64,000 nt of DNA from Candidatus Methanomassiliicoccus intestinalis Issoire-Mx1 (GCF_000404225.1 NC_021353.1:682001-746000); one strand, 5' to 3'; numbered from the stretch's first letter, positions 17,144 to 27,349 are shown. Numbers and translations: made by a program. Notes: generated by a model not told the origin, from the letters alone.

Positions 17144-19819
17144 TTGAAGAAGTCTGGCATTCTGGCAATCGTGGCAGTTATTGTCGTTGCAGCTCTTATC
17201 GTATGTGCAGTATATGTATTGCCCAGCGGTGAAGCGGATAAACCTAATGATAGAAATGGGAGTACGCAGTATGTCCCGTCAAAGAATTATGAGTATGTCG
17301 GGGAACAGATAAATTCATCCAATTGGAACTATTGGTTTGGAAACCTCGATCTTCCAGGAGTGTCTGATTCAAAGACTCCTGTCAAATCTGGTGATCTGGT
17401 AGAGTTATGGAAGATTGCCGATATTGTAGACGGAGGATCCATGGTATGGGATGTGCCTGGATCTGCAATATGTATAGGCGATAAAACGTACTTTTTCCGA
17501 GGCTCTGAGGATGCATTGTATTGTGTAACAACTGCAACAGGAAAAGTCATCGCCAAGGCAGAATGTGTCTCTGATTCAGTATATAATATGGCAATAGCAT
17601 ATGGAGACGGTAAGATTTTCGTACCCTGCAGATCTGAGGGATATACAATCCTCAGAGTCTTTGATGCTGATTCTTTAAAGCAGCTTTACCTGTCTCAGCC
17701 GGTCAGCGGGGGTGAAGTACAGGGATCAATAGTATATCATGAAGGGGCAGTTTATTTTGGAACATATAATGGAGACTATGCCTGTTTCAGCTCGGAGGAT
17801 GTCGATCCTTCCATAAATAATGAAGAAGTTCAGCCACTGTGGATCCTGGAAGGAAGCGGATGGTATAATGCAACACCAGCATTTGCAGGAAATTACTGCA
17901 TAATTGCTGAGAAGGGCTATGATATCGGCGGTCTGGTGATATATGTTCTAGACTCAAAGACCGGGGCTGTGCTAGACACTCATAAAATTTCACATGAATA
18001 TTGTGTCTCCGGTCTCACAATGTACAAGGGACGTGTATATGTGGCTGCAAATGCTACTTCAGACTCATCCTATGCTACATCTGAGGACAACAGAGGAAAG
18101 AACCTTGTAATTCATTCATATGAAATAAACTCAAACGGAACTCTTAATATTTCTTCTGAAAAAAAATGGAAATCAGACATTGAAGACGGCGGTACACAGG
18201 CTACTCCGCTCTTTTACAATGACAGATTATACATAGGTGGCGGAGGAAGTACGATGGGAACAAACGAACCGTTTACTGTTCTCAATATCGCTGCTGATGG
18301 AACAATGTCTTCAGCATATACTGACAGAAGCAACGGCGTTTTAACAAAGAGTTCAGCTTCCATCACTACAGCATATGCAACTGAAGAAAACAATTACTCA
18401 GTTTACATCTATATCATTGAATACGGAACTGTAAAAAGCGGAGACAATACAGGTCTCATTGGTTCAGCAGATATAAAGATTCTAAGAGATTCCAAAGGAC
18501 AGACTGAACTTGAAGTTGTGGGTACTTTAACTCCCTCGGTAGAGCAGTTTGCTTTTCAAAGCTTCACCATCTCTCCAGATGGATATCTTCTGATACGTAA
18601 TGATTCCACTCTGTTCTGTTATGGGCCGAAGGACGCATCATCTGCAAAGTATACAGCAGAAGATGTGGAGAATGCGATTGACAGGGTAGTAACTCAGATT
18701 TCAAAGGGAAATTACGTCAATTTCAAAGAAGTCGGCATGATTGAGTATAGATATGCTTCTCTGAGTGAAAGCGAAAAGAACAAAGTGAATAATTACAAAG
18801 AACTTCAAGATATTTACTGCACAGTTTCTTTCGTCATCAGTGATTCAGAAGTAATCGATATCAAAGTTCCAAGGGGTTCAATTGCACATGAACCATTCTT
18901 TAAAATTTCAGATGATAAATCATTTACTAGATGGGAAACAAAATCTTCTGGAGTTTGGAATATCTGGGAAGATGCAGTTACTGAAGACATTACATTAATT
19001 GCTAAGTATGAACAAACAGTCAAAGTATCATTCGATTCAAACGGCGGTTCATCAGTAAATCCGATCTACGTTGGAAAAGGTGAGGTAATGGGGTACGTAT
19101 TCGAACCTCAACGTGCTGGATACACCTTTGCTGGCTGGTTCTCAGGAGATACAGAATATGTCCCGCAGCATACCAAAATCTCGTCAGATGTCACGCTGAA
19201 AGCCAAATGGCTTGGCAACCACACGATTTCATTTGATTCAAACGGTGGTTCAAAGGTAGATACAAAAATGCAGGTGACTACCGGCATGGAGATCGGCAAA
19301 CTGCCAACTACGAGCAGATCTGGTTACACCTTCTTAGGCTGGTACTCTGGAGACACAAAATACACTGACGGAATGACTTACTCTGTGGATAAAGACATCA
19401 CGCTGAAAGCTAAATGGGGAGAAAATAGTTCATCAACAATCTCTACTTCAAAGGGAGTGACTGCTACAGGTGTGTTCCCTGGTAATGTTAAAATAAGCAC
19501 TGTAGTACCTTATGAATTTGGATCCACAGTCCTTAAAATCAAGCAATCTGCAGGTGTATCTTTAGATTTCATTCAAATTACGATAAGTGGTGACGGAGTA
19601 TCTGGTGACTTACCAATTTCAATTGGTTTGCCAGTTGGTAAATCGTATAATTCCACTACAGTTTATTATTATGATAACTCGTCTAATTCTGTAAAGACTG
19701 TAAGTGGTACCATCACGGATGGAATATTGAACGTTACGCTCAAGGGAAACACAACAAGTTCAGGAATTGATATGGTACTTGGAATACCGTCAGGCTCAGA
19801 TCTTCCGGATTATACTTAA
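17144..19819 (+). CDS. Secreted propeller protein with two InlB-type B-repeats
   Basis: 891 aa from a TTG start preceded by GGGGGATG. An N-terminal signal/anchor helix (about 5-27) is followed by a PQQ-like propeller (about 65-505; phrases such as YCVTTATGKVIAK). A helical segment (about 510-560) and an InlB-like half repeat come next, then two complete InlB/Listeria-Bacteroides B-repeats (about 625-695 and 697-765, with GYTFAGWFSGDTEY and GYTFLGWYSGDTKY). A beta-rich C-terminal domain (770-885) ends without a membrane helix. It begins the long set B operon (17144-27349), whose genes are separated by at most 12 nt or overlap. It probably acts as a surface binding or scaffold protein for the importer. 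Confidence 0.82.
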   Translation: MKKSGILAIVAVIVVAALIVCAVYVLPSGEADKPNDRNGSTQYVPSKNYEYVGEQINSSNWNYWFGNLDLPGVSDSKTPVKSGDLVELWKIADIVDGGSMVWDVPGSAICIGDKTYFFRGSEDALYCVTTATGKVIAKAECVSDSVYNMAIAYGDGKIFVPCRSEGYTILRVFDADSLKQLYLSQPVSGGEVQGSIVYHEGAVYFGTYNGDYACFSSEDVDPSINNEEVQPLWILEGSGWYNATPAFAGNYCIIAEKGYDIGGLVIYVLDSKTGAVLDTHKISHEYCVSGLTMYKGRVYVAANATSDSSYATSEDNRGKNLVIHSYEINSNGTLNISSEKKWKSDIEDGGTQATPLFYNDRLYIGGGGSTMGTNEPFTVLNIAADGTMSSAYTDRSNGVLTKSSASITTAYATEENNYSVYIYIIEYGTVKSGDNTGLIGSADIKILRDSKGQTELEVVGTLTPSVEQFAFQSFTISPDGYLLIRNDSTLFCYGPKDASSAKYTAEDVENAIDRVVTQISKGNYVNFKEVGMIEYRYASLSESEKNKVNNYKELQDIYCTVSFVISDSEVIDIKVPRGSIAHEPFFKISDDKSFTRWETKSSGVWNIWEDAVTEDITLIAKYEQTVKVSFDSNGGSSVNPIYVGKGEVMGYVFEPQRAGYTFAGWFSGDTEYVPQHTKISSDVTLKAKWLGNHTISFDSNGGSKVDTKMQVTTGMEIGKLPTTSRSGYTFLGWYSGDTKYTDGMTYSVDKDITLKAKWGENSSSTISTSKGVTATGVFPGNVKISTVVPYEFGSTVLKIKQSAGVSLDFIQITISGDGVSGDLPISIGLPVGKSYNSTTVYYYDNSSNSVKTVSGTITDGILNVTLKGNTTSSGIDMVLGIPSGSDLPDYT

Positions 19820-19828
19820 GGTGAAAAA

Positions 19829-20785
19829 ATGAATAAAAAATCAATAATTGCCATTGTAGTCATCATCCTTGCTGTTGCAGCAGTTGCTGTTGCAGTCTTT
19901 GCTTTACAAGATAGCAGTGGCTCTGACGGTGATGGTATGAAAGAAGTGAATGCTACAATATACATTGATTCTCTGGGTGCAGAAGAATCATCAACAGGAT
20001 TTGGAAATACCATTGCATCACTCCTTGCATCAGCATTCCCAAATCGTGATATTAAATACAGTAGCAATGGCAGCATAGCTTCTGTTGATGGTGTGGCCAA
20101 TACAGATAAAAATACCTGGGCCATATTCAAATGGGCATCTCCTGATGGATGGGAAGTACTTTCATCTTCAGCCAATTCTAAAATAAAACTTCCAGACGGA
20201 GTATCACTTGCACTGCACTATGCTGAAAAAACAAAAAATGATCAGGGTAAGATAGTTTACACAGCACCAGATATTGATGTGGAGTACAAAGTATATTTCT
20301 TCCTTCAGTTCAAAGAAGGATACGATGCTAACGACATTATCCTGAACATTCTTACGGAGCAGGAACGCAAAGATGGGTTCTGGATTGAAGGCACCGGAGA
20401 GGATGTAATAGAATGCTTGAGTGACGCTGTCTATACTTATCTTCTGCACGGTGATTATACGGATGAAGAGAAAAAAGAGATTCTTTCGTATGATGAGCGC
20501 AGAGAATCATATGGGTGGCTGAATAAATTCCTAGGGTGGGAAGACAAAAGAGTCAGCACATCAGGCGGAGAATATGGTACATGGACATATTGGTCTCAAT
20601 ACACGTATGACCACGATGCAAAAACTCTGGATGATGCAAGTGAATGGAACTATAATCAACTGTCGATTGGACAGTATGACATCACAGAAGATCATTACTT
20701 TGCCCTGATTCTTCAGACGACTACTGTGGAAACCGTAAACATTCCAATACCAACAACTCCGGCAGACATACCCGCGGGCCTGTGA
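19829..20785 (+). CDS. Membrane-anchored protein with two DUF4430-like domains
   Basis: 318 aa; ATG at 19829 behind GGTGA. A single N-terminal helix (about 5-24) is followed by two DUF4430-like domains. The first (about 35-140) has the unit ending NTWAIFKWASPDGW. The second (about 150-305) contains FLQFKEG, GFWIEGTG and TYWSQYTYDHD, and is closely related to segments of the proteins at 3738 and 10871. It sits directly before the binding protein in the operon. A role in capturing or presenting ligand is inferred from the transcobalamin-related fold and from this position. Confidence 0.76.
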   Translation: MNKKSIIAIVVIILAVAAVAVAVFALQDSSGSDGDGMKEVNATIYIDSLGAEESSTGFGNTIASLLASAFPNRDIKYSSNGSIASVDGVANTDKNTWAIFKWASPDGWEVLSSSANSKIKLPDGVSLALHYAEKTKNDQGKIVYTAPDIDVEYKVYFFLQFKEGYDANDIILNILTEQERKDGFWIEGTGEDVIECLSDAVYTYLLHGDYTDEEKKEILSYDERRESYGWLNKFLGWEDKRVSTSGGEYGTWTYWSQYTYDHDAKTLDDASEWNYNQLSIGQYDITEDHYFALILQTTTVETVNIPIPTTPADIPAGL

Positions 20786-20795
20786 GGTGAAAAAA

Positions 20796-22181
20796 ATGAA
20801 AGCAGTCAAAATCAAGCTCTTAGCATCATTCGCATGCATAATCTTGATTTTGGCTATAACCCCTTTAATGGGGCTTACTACAGCAGCCCAGGACACAAGA
20901 GAAGGCGTAATGATTGATTTTGGATACTGGGATGTGAACTGGACGGAAATGACATTCAGTGAGGATATGGATGGTGTTGACGCTCTGGAAGCTGCGTGTC
21001 ATATAAATTCGTATGAAATAGTCTATCTTGATCAGGATGCCGGCACAGTCTACTCTATAAACGGGCAGATAAATCTTGACGGGAAACAATGGGGAATGTA
21101 TGTTCAAGAATCCAGTGAATGGAAGTTTGTAGAAACTCCCAGAGATGTGAAAGTTTCAGATTATGATCTTGTATGCTGGGCCCGGGCTTCAGGTGCAGAT
21201 GATTTGATTCCAGGAACTGATTATTCTGGATTTAATTACTATAGTTATGCATTTAATGGAAAGTCACTATCTTCAGGAGAAGATTTAAGAGTAGTATCGC
21301 TGGCACCTTCAATTACTGAAATGATCGCTTCAGTCGGAGGGTCTCAGTATATTATAGGAACTGACTTGTACAGTAATTATCCCCAGGAAATCGTGGATGG
21401 AAGGGACAGCGGAGATATTTCTGTGGTGGGCGGTTACACCGATCCCAGTTATGAATGGATCATCAAACTGAATCCGGACATTGTTTTCTGCGATGGCGGA
21501 GTCGGAGAGCATTTGAATATGGCAAATAAGCTACGCAAGTCTGGAATCAACTGTGTTGTACTTTATGACGGTACTGACATAAACACCCTATATGACAATA
21601 TCTGGATCGTGGCAGCTTCATTGGGTATTGAAGAAAATGCTAATTCAATAATAAATTCTCTCAGAGGCACAATTAATGATGTAAAAGGAATAATCGGCGT
21701 TCAAGCAAATAAAAGGGTATTTGTAGCTTTGTCTGCGGATCCGTCTCCTTGGACAGCTGGATCTGAAACTTACATGAACGACTTAATAACTACAGTCTCT
21801 GGCAAGAATATCTTCCAGAGTCAAGCTTCCTCATGGTTCATGGTTTCTAAAGAGCAGATCAGTCTCAAACAGCCGGACGTAATCATCATTATCCTAGATT
21901 CAAGGCAGATCTCTACAGATGAAGACTACCAAAGGGTAATGGATTCCATTGACAGAATGTGGAGAGAAACACCAGCATATCGCAACGGAGAAGTGTATAT
22001 CTTCTCAGGAAGTGCGGCAGATCTGCTTTCCAGGCCTGGTCCAAGATTGGCAGAAGCGGCTGAATTGATAGGTAAGATTCTGCATCCTGAACCGTTCCTA
22101 AACAGGGATCCTCTGGATCTGATGCCGAAATATTTTGACAATGATTATCAGCAGTACTTGAAACACCAGAGGGATTTGTAA
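20796..22181 (+). CDS. DUF4430-like domain fused to B12/iron-chelate type binding protein (set B)
   Basis: 461 aa from the ATG at 20796. A GTG at 20787 is part of the GAGGTGA ribosome binding site and was not taken as start. Signal peptide (about 1-30), DUF4430-like domain (37-125; IDFGYWDVNWTE, YSINGQ), then the class III binding domain (165-440) with VSLAPSITEMI, GTDLYSNYP and SGINCVVLYD. It is the paralogue of 1773-3161 throughout its length. The next genes are a propeller protein, a permease and an ATPase, which makes this the binding subunit of a complete importer. A corrinoid or related tetrapyrrole is my favoured ligand because of the attached domain and the organism's methyltransferase; haem or siderophore cannot be excluded. 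Confidence 0.88.
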   Translation: MKAVKIKLLASFACIILILAITPLMGLTTAAQDTREGVMIDFGYWDVNWTEMTFSEDMDGVDALEAACHINSYEIVYLDQDAGTVYSINGQINLDGKQWGMYVQESSEWKFVETPRDVKVSDYDLVCWARASGADDLIPGTDYSGFNYYSYAFNGKSLSSGEDLRVVSLAPSITEMIASVGGSQYIIGTDLYSNYPQEIVDGRDSGDISVVGGYTDPSYEWIIKLNPDIVFCDGGVGEHLNMANKLRKSGINCVVLYDGTDINTLYDNIWIVAASLGIEENANSIINSLRGTINDVKGIIGVQANKRVFVALSADPSPWTAGSETYMNDLITTVSGKNIFQSQASSWFMVSKEQISLKQPDVIIIILDSRQISTDEDYQRVMDSIDRMWRETPAYRNGEVYIFSGSAADLLSRPGPRLAEAAELIGKILHPEPFLNRDPLDLMPKYFDNDYQQYLKHQRDL

Positions 22182-24115
22182 TGAATAAATCATGGATAGT
22201 AATTGCCGCTGTGACCATACTCATGCTGCTTCCGGCTCTACCGGTATCCAGCGCAGAGGGAGACAGTAATCTTCTTCTCATTGACCTTGGAAACGGGCAG
22301 ACATATTGGTGTGAACCAGAGGAGAGCGGAACTTATGCAGACATTATTGCAGGTTCTGCCGATGAGCTGGGATTAAATGTAGACATATCTAATAAATCCG
22401 ATATTTCCATAAATGGACTAGCTTCTGTAGAAATAAGCGGATTGAATACCGTTCATACTAATTGGAAAATATATTCTTGGGATGGAAGTAACTGGAAATA
22501 CGAGTCCGGCATCAATACTGCTTCACATTATTCTGGAGGTATAGCAGCAGTTGGATATTATGCAGATGATTCTGCAGAGAACGTAATCTGCCCGCAGTCT
22601 ACTCCCGATTACAAATCTGTATGGACCCAATTTGGGGGGTCTTCATCGTCATATAATACATCAGATTCATATGGTGTAGAAAATCCTGCTCTGCCTGTAG
22701 AATGGCACAGGACGTACAATACTGGATATGTGGATTCAGGTCTGGTAGTTGCAGGAGATCTTCTCTATCATACTACTGGAGGAAGCTGGGGATCTACTAC
22801 TGATACCAAAGACCTCTGGGTGTATTGCCTCAACAGATTCACAGGTGATATGGTCTGGGAATATCATGGGAAATATGGTGCGGGATATGAAGTCACCACA
22901 CCGATAATCGTGGGAGACATGCTGATCCTGTCTGCCACATGCGGAGACATCTACTGTTTTGATCGGTATGATGGAACTCTGCTCCACACTTTATATATCG
23001 ATTACAAACCGCCAATGGATGATGAAGGAACTATTCTCTGGGATGCAGAGATATTTGTGACTGGGGCTACAACGCCAGTCTATGATTCTGGAGCTCTATA
23101 CTTCGGTTCCGCAGACGGTAAAGTTTACTGTTACAGCATTAATTATAATGAAGGATTCAAAGAGCTCTGGTGCTACAATCCTCCAGATGACTACAGCAGT
23201 TCCACAGGCTATATGGGATCCAAAGGAACATTCTATTTCCATGCTCCGACTATTGCTGAGATTGACGGCAAAAGAATGCTGTTCATTGGCAACTATGGAG
23301 GTTATCTGCATGCATTGGATGCTGCTACTGGAAAAGCCATGTGGGTTAAGCAGGTCATAAATGTATCAGATATAAATGCCGCTAAACCACACATGCCGGG
23401 TTCTGCTGCAGTCGTATCTGTAAACAGGGAAGGTACAATGCTGCTGGTGACATGTACTGATGGAGGAATGTCAGTATCTCTTGGTTACATCTTAGCATTG
23501 GATCCGAAAACAGGAGAAGGTTACAACGTAGAAGATCACATCTGGAAAATAAACGCACTTTTTACAGCTCCTGTTGTAGCATCAGATGGATTCTATACAT
23601 ATCTGAGCCCGTCTAATCCGGGAGATTCTACGATAAAGAAGTCTGACGGTACTGAAGTGGAGATTGTAGACTCAATTTGTAAATTTGACTGGGACGGCAA
23701 TCTTGTTTGGATGTGTGAGTATAATAAATTCGTCAAGGCACCGCTGACACTTGCAGACGGAGTGCTTTATGCTATGGAATACTCTGCTGGAGGAATTGAG
23801 AATAAATATGGAGAAGCGGGTCATCTTGCAGCTGTAAATGCAGAAGATGGTACTCTTCTCTGGAGAGTATTCCTCGAACCCTGCACCTCTGATTCATATT
23901 CTATGGGGCAGGCAACAGTAATTGACGGAAAGATCTATGTTGGAAATGACTACGGGGCTGTATACTGTCTGTCAGATGTGGCAGGTCCCAGTTCTGTGGA
24001 ATCAGAAATAAACTCATTACAGACCGCTGGATTTCATCACTGGTCTTGGTATGTTTTGATAGCAGCGATTGTTGCGACCATGGCATTGTTCGTCATATTA
24101 TACAGGGGAGCTTGA
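22181..24115 (+). CDS. Membrane-anchored beta-propeller (PQQ-repeat) surface protein
   Basis: 644 aa. The ATG overlaps the preceding stop (TAATG). Signal peptide (1-25), DUF4430-like segment (about 30-125; LLIDLGNGQTYW, WKIYSWDGSNW), then a seven- or eight-bladed PQQ-type propeller (about 170-605) with typical phrases such as GALYFGSADGKVYC and YLHALDAATGKAMW. A C-terminal membrane helix (about 622-641) anchors it. The propeller therefore stands outside the cell next to the importer. It is paralogous to the truncated gene at 1-1776. PQQ-type propellers in archaeal surface proteins usually do not bind PQQ, so no dehydrogenase activity is claimed. Confidence 0.85.
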   Translation: MNKSWIVIAAVTILMLLPALPVSSAEGDSNLLLIDLGNGQTYWCEPEESGTYADIIAGSADELGLNVDISNKSDISINGLASVEISGLNTVHTNWKIYSWDGSNWKYESGINTASHYSGGIAAVGYYADDSAENVICPQSTPDYKSVWTQFGGSSSSYNTSDSYGVENPALPVEWHRTYNTGYVDSGLVVAGDLLYHTTGGSWGSTTDTKDLWVYCLNRFTGDMVWEYHGKYGAGYEVTTPIIVGDMLILSATCGDIYCFDRYDGTLLHTLYIDYKPPMDDEGTILWDAEIFVTGATTPVYDSGALYFGSADGKVYCYSINYNEGFKELWCYNPPDDYSSSTGYMGSKGTFYFHAPTIAEIDGKRMLFIGNYGGYLHALDAATGKAMWVKQVINVSDINAAKPHMPGSAAVVSVNREGTMLLVTCTDGGMSVSLGYILALDPKTGEGYNVEDHIWKINALFTAPVVASDGFYTYLSPSNPGDSTIKKSDGTEVEIVDSICKFDWDGNLVWMCEYNKFVKAPLTLADGVLYAMEYSAGGIENKYGEAGHLAAVNAEDGTLLWRVFLEPCTSDSYSMGQATVIDGKIYVGNDYGAVYCLSDVAGPSSVESEINSLQTAGFHHWSWYVLIAAIVATMALFVILYRGA

Positions 24116-25303
24116 ATGACAACTGACAGCAGAAGTAAGACAGACACTTCATCATCTCAATTGGATGATAACTCCGATTCATGGATTATCAAGACCCGCA
24201 GAGTTTTCAGCAGAGCCTTTGGGAGAATGAAAGATGATATGGATCCTGGTGATGAAAGTGACATAGCTTTGAAGAAGAAGAGATTCGTAATTATTTCTGT
24301 ATTTGGAATAATCATGGCAGTCATTGCCTTCTTCATTTCTATCTCAATCGCCGCTGGAGGAGTAATTCCAATAAGTGATGCTATTTCATCTTTGGTTTCT
24401 TCTATTGGAAAACATGGGGTGAATCTGAATGAAGAAGAGCTGTATATTTTTGAATCAAGGCTTCCTAGAGCTTTAGCGGCAATCGCAGTAGGTGCTGGTT
24501 TGTCTATAGCAGGCTGCATGTATCAGGCCATCATTAGAAATCCCCTTGTTGATCCATACATCACTGGTGTATCTTCTGGAGCGGGCTGTCTGGCAGTTGC
24601 TGTAGGGGCAATAGGTGCATCCATACCATTTATGGGTGCAGATAATTTGTATCTAGTTCCCATCGCAGCAATTGTCGGAGGTCTTATAGCATTCGGCATT
24701 ACTATGCTGGTAGCAGAATGCTCTGGAGGTTCAGCGACCAATTATATTTTGGCAGGTGTGATTGTAGGATTCGCATTTTCTTCAATACAGACAATATTCA
24801 TCTCAATGGCTAAAGATAACTTCAGTGACGTTATGTGGTGGCTCTACGGTTCATTCGCGCAGGTCACTTGGGAAAATGCCTGGTTGGTATTTATTCCTGT
24901 TCTGCTTTTATCTCTCGTGTCCATGCTTTGGGCAAGGGAATTCAATTTGTTTATGATGGGTGAAGAGCAGGCAAAACAATTAGGATTGAATGTAAAATTA
25001 TTCAAAAGGAGCATGATGATCCTTGCTTCAATTCTTACTGCACTCTGTGTTGCTTTTGTCGGAATCATAGGGTTCGTGGGTCTGGTGGTGCCTCATGCTT
25101 GCAGAATGGCTTTAGGCGGTGATCACCGTCTGATAATGCCTGCTAGCATAATTATTGGAGCCATGCTGATGCTGTTTGCGGATATTGTAGCAAGAATGGC
25201 AATGATCCCAATGGAATTGCCTGTCGGTGCCATCACAGCTATAATCGGTACGCCTGTGTTTGCATATATGCTCATTAAAAAGGGGCGTGAGTACGATGGC
25301 TGA
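24116..25303 (+). CDS. FecCD/BtuC-family ABC permease (set B)
   Basis: 395 aa, starting directly after the stop of the propeller gene. A charged N-terminal extension of about 55 residues precedes the first membrane helix. The family loop IRNPLVDPYITGVSSGA and the coupling segment GIIGFVGLVVPHACR are clear. The gene end overlaps the ATPase start by 8 nt, showing translational coupling. With the ATPase and the binding protein at 20796 it makes a complete type II importer of the BtuCDF/FepBCD class. Confidence 0.92.
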   Translation: MTTDSRSKTDTSSSQLDDNSDSWIIKTRRVFSRAFGRMKDDMDPGDESDIALKKKRFVIISVFGIIMAVIAFFISISIAAGGVIPISDAISSLVSSIGKHGVNLNEEELYIFESRLPRALAAIAVGAGLSIAGCMYQAIIRNPLVDPYITGVSSGAGCLAVAVGAIGASIPFMGADNLYLVPIAAIVGGLIAFGITMLVAECSGGSATNYILAGVIVGFAFSSIQTIFISMAKDNFSDVMWWLYGSFAQVTWENAWLVFIPVLLLSLVSMLWAREFNLFMMGEEQAKQLGLNVKLFKRSMMILASILTALCVAFVGIIGFVGLVVPHACRMALGGDHRLIMPASIIIGAMLMLFADIVARMAMIPMELPVGAITAIIGTPVFAYMLIKKGREYDG

Positions 25304-26093
25304 TCCTTTACTGGAAATACGCGGATTGAATAAGAAATTTGGAGATTTTCAGGCTCTTAAGGATATTAATCTGGAATTGGACAAGGGATTGATGATCGGC
25401 CTTATCGGCCCGAACGGATGCGGCAAATCAACGATGATGAAATGTATCTGTAAGATTCACGACATGTCTTCTGGATCAATTCATATCGATGGGGAAGATA
25501 TCAGCAGAAAAAAGCCGGCAGAAGTATCAAAACTGGTAGCGACAGTACCTGCTGAATCCGGACCGACATTCGGCCTTACAGTTACAGACATGGTTATGCT
25601 GGGAAGGTATCCATTCGTCAATAGAATCTGGTGGGAAAATCCTGAAGATGAAGTCGTGGTCAGAAATGCACTGAAAACATTTGGCATTTATCATCTCCGC
25701 AAGAAACAGGTTTCTATGCTGTCATCGGGAGAACGGCAGCGTGCAATGATTGCTAAAGCATACGTGCAGGAGCCGAAAGTAATGCTTGTAGATGAACCGA
25801 CCAGCCACTTAGATATGAAATATAAGCTGCAGGTCATGGAATATCTCAAAAAAATGTCCCATACTGATATGACTGTAATTGTGGCAGAACATGATATCAG
25901 CCTGATGGCTCGTTATTGTGATATATGTGTAATTATGAAAAAAGGGGAAATACAGACAATAGGTGATCCCAAGGTTGTAATTACAGAAGATCTTATCCGT
26001 GATGTTTATGAAGTTGATTCAAGGATTGGATTGGATGAAGACGGAGAGATATATGTTCTTCCTAAAAAGTACATTGATGTAGAGGAGTATTGA
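25296..26093 (+). CDS. ABC transporter ATPase of the FecE/BtuD type (set B)
   Basis: 265 aa from the ATG at 25296, which overlaps the permease end by 8 nt; a TTG further upstream (25260) lies deep inside the permease and is unlikely. Walker A GPNGCGKS (38-45), signature LSSGE (142-146), Walker B VMLVDEPTSH and the H-loop VAEHDIS are present. The H-loop histidine follows Ala-Glu rather than the usual Thr. It is the motor of importer set B. Confidence 0.93.
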   Translation: MADPLLEIRGLNKKFGDFQALKDINLELDKGLMIGLIGPNGCGKSTMMKCICKIHDMSSGSIHIDGEDISRKKPAEVSKLVATVPAESGPTFGLTVTDMVMLGRYPFVNRIWWENPEDEVVVRNALKTFGIYHLRKKQVSMLSSGERQRAMIAKAYVQEPKVMLVDEPTSHLDMKYKLQVMEYLKKMSHTDMTVIVAEHDISLMARYCDICVIMKKGEIQTIGDPKVVITEDLIRDVYEVDSRIGLDEDGEIYVLPKKYIDVEEY

Positions 26094-27349
26094 TGGCTGA
26101 CGAAGCATCTGAGATCAGCGAAACTTCCGCTGCTCCAGAAGCGTATATGCTTTATTGTTACAGCTGTGGCCATGCATGGTATCCAAGGGATGAAAAACTT
26201 CCTAAGAGGTGTCCGAGATGCAGGTCTTCCAGATGGGACCATCCACTAAAAAAGGAAACGAAATGTAAATTCTGCGGATATGAATGGCGGCTTACTTCAA
26301 TTAATGAAAAATGTCCATCCTGCGGACAGTTGCAAACAATCAGTACTAGGCAGCGTTCTTTATACTGCAATCAATGTGATCACACCTGGATTCAACGAAA
26401 AGATGAAATTCCTAAAAAATGTCCACTCTGCAGATCTTCTGAATGGAATAAACCGAAAGCACACAGGCTTGTATGTAGCAGATGTGGTCATGTTTGGAAA
26501 AATCAATCCAGTACTCCGAAAAAATGCCCTAAATGTCAGTCTACTTTATGGAATGTGCCCAGGCCTACGCTTCAATGCAGACGCTGTGGTCATAAATGGA
26601 CGCTAAAAGGTAGACGCAGACTGGAAGATGTCAAGATCTGCCCAAAATGTAAGTCTACCAAATGGAATGAAGCACCTAAAGTGTTTTTATGCAAGAGCTG
26701 TGGCAAAACACATATTCTCAAATCGAACCAAAAAATTGTAGTATGCCCGTATTGTAAATCTGATCAGCAGACATGTGAATTGAAGTGTCATTTTTGTGGA
26801 TATATGTGGAATGCTGATGAGGAAGGCGGAGACATGTGTCCGAGGTGCAAAACTACCATTACTGACGATGCAGCACTTGTCTCTCACACATTAGATATCT
26901 GGTCGAGTGATAATAAGATTCTTCGATATACTTCCAGCAACGGGTTTGGTTTCATTTACTTATGGATAGGACTGGAACCAGTAACCACTATGTATTTTCA
27001 TGAGGCCTGCAGGAAGCTTAACATCAATGCAGAAAAATTTATTGATGCAGTCGGCAACCATACAATGAATGACACATTCAGAGAACTTGCAGATTATCTA
27101 TATGAGCATCGGGATGATTATAAACAATACATTCCTTATTTCAAAAAGCGTCTGAATCTAAGCGAGACTGATGCTAAAATACTCTCAATTCATTTTATTG
27201 GAATGGGTCCAGAAGCGATAGCGGTAAAATTCAACCTTCCGTATGACCGCGTGAAAGAGTCTTTTGATCGTATAATGGATGCATTTGCAGATTCCGGGAT
27301 TGCCGTAGACGATTCAGTTTTCACTGAGAATCCATTTGATTATTATTAA
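26093..27349 (+). CDS. Protein with seven tandem zinc ribbons and a C-terminal HTH-like domain
   Basis: 418 aa; ATG overlaps the ATPase stop (TGATG) behind GAGGAG. There are 14 CxxC knuckles, which pair into seven zinc ribbons over about residues 20-255. The repeated pattern is CxxCGHxW, 10-15 residues, KKCPxCxSxxWN. A helical C-terminal part (about 265-418) includes a segment (SETDAKILSIHFIG, AVKFNLPYDRVKESF) that reads like a sigma-70 region-4 type helix-turn-helix. It is the last gene of the importer operon. A related, shorter protein lies at 27742. I do not know a characterised family with this layout. Metal sensing, nucleic-acid binding or both are possible. Confidence 0.7.
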   Translation: MADEASEISETSAAPEAYMLYCYSCGHAWYPRDEKLPKRCPRCRSSRWDHPLKKETKCKFCGYEWRLTSINEKCPSCGQLQTISTRQRSLYCNQCDHTWIQRKDEIPKKCPLCRSSEWNKPKAHRLVCSRCGHVWKNQSSTPKKCPKCQSTLWNVPRPTLQCRRCGHKWTLKGRRRLEDVKICPKCKSTKWNEAPKVFLCKSCGKTHILKSNQKIVVCPYCKSDQQTCELKCHFCGYMWNADEEGGDMCPRCKTTITDDAALVSHTLDIWSSDNKILRYTSSNGFGFIYLWIGLEPVTTMYFHEACRKLNINAEKFIDAVGNHTMNDTFRELADYLYEHRDDYKQYIPYFKKRLNLSETDAKILSIHFIGMGPEAIAVKFNLPYDRVKESFDRIMDAFADSGIAVDDSVFTENPFDYY

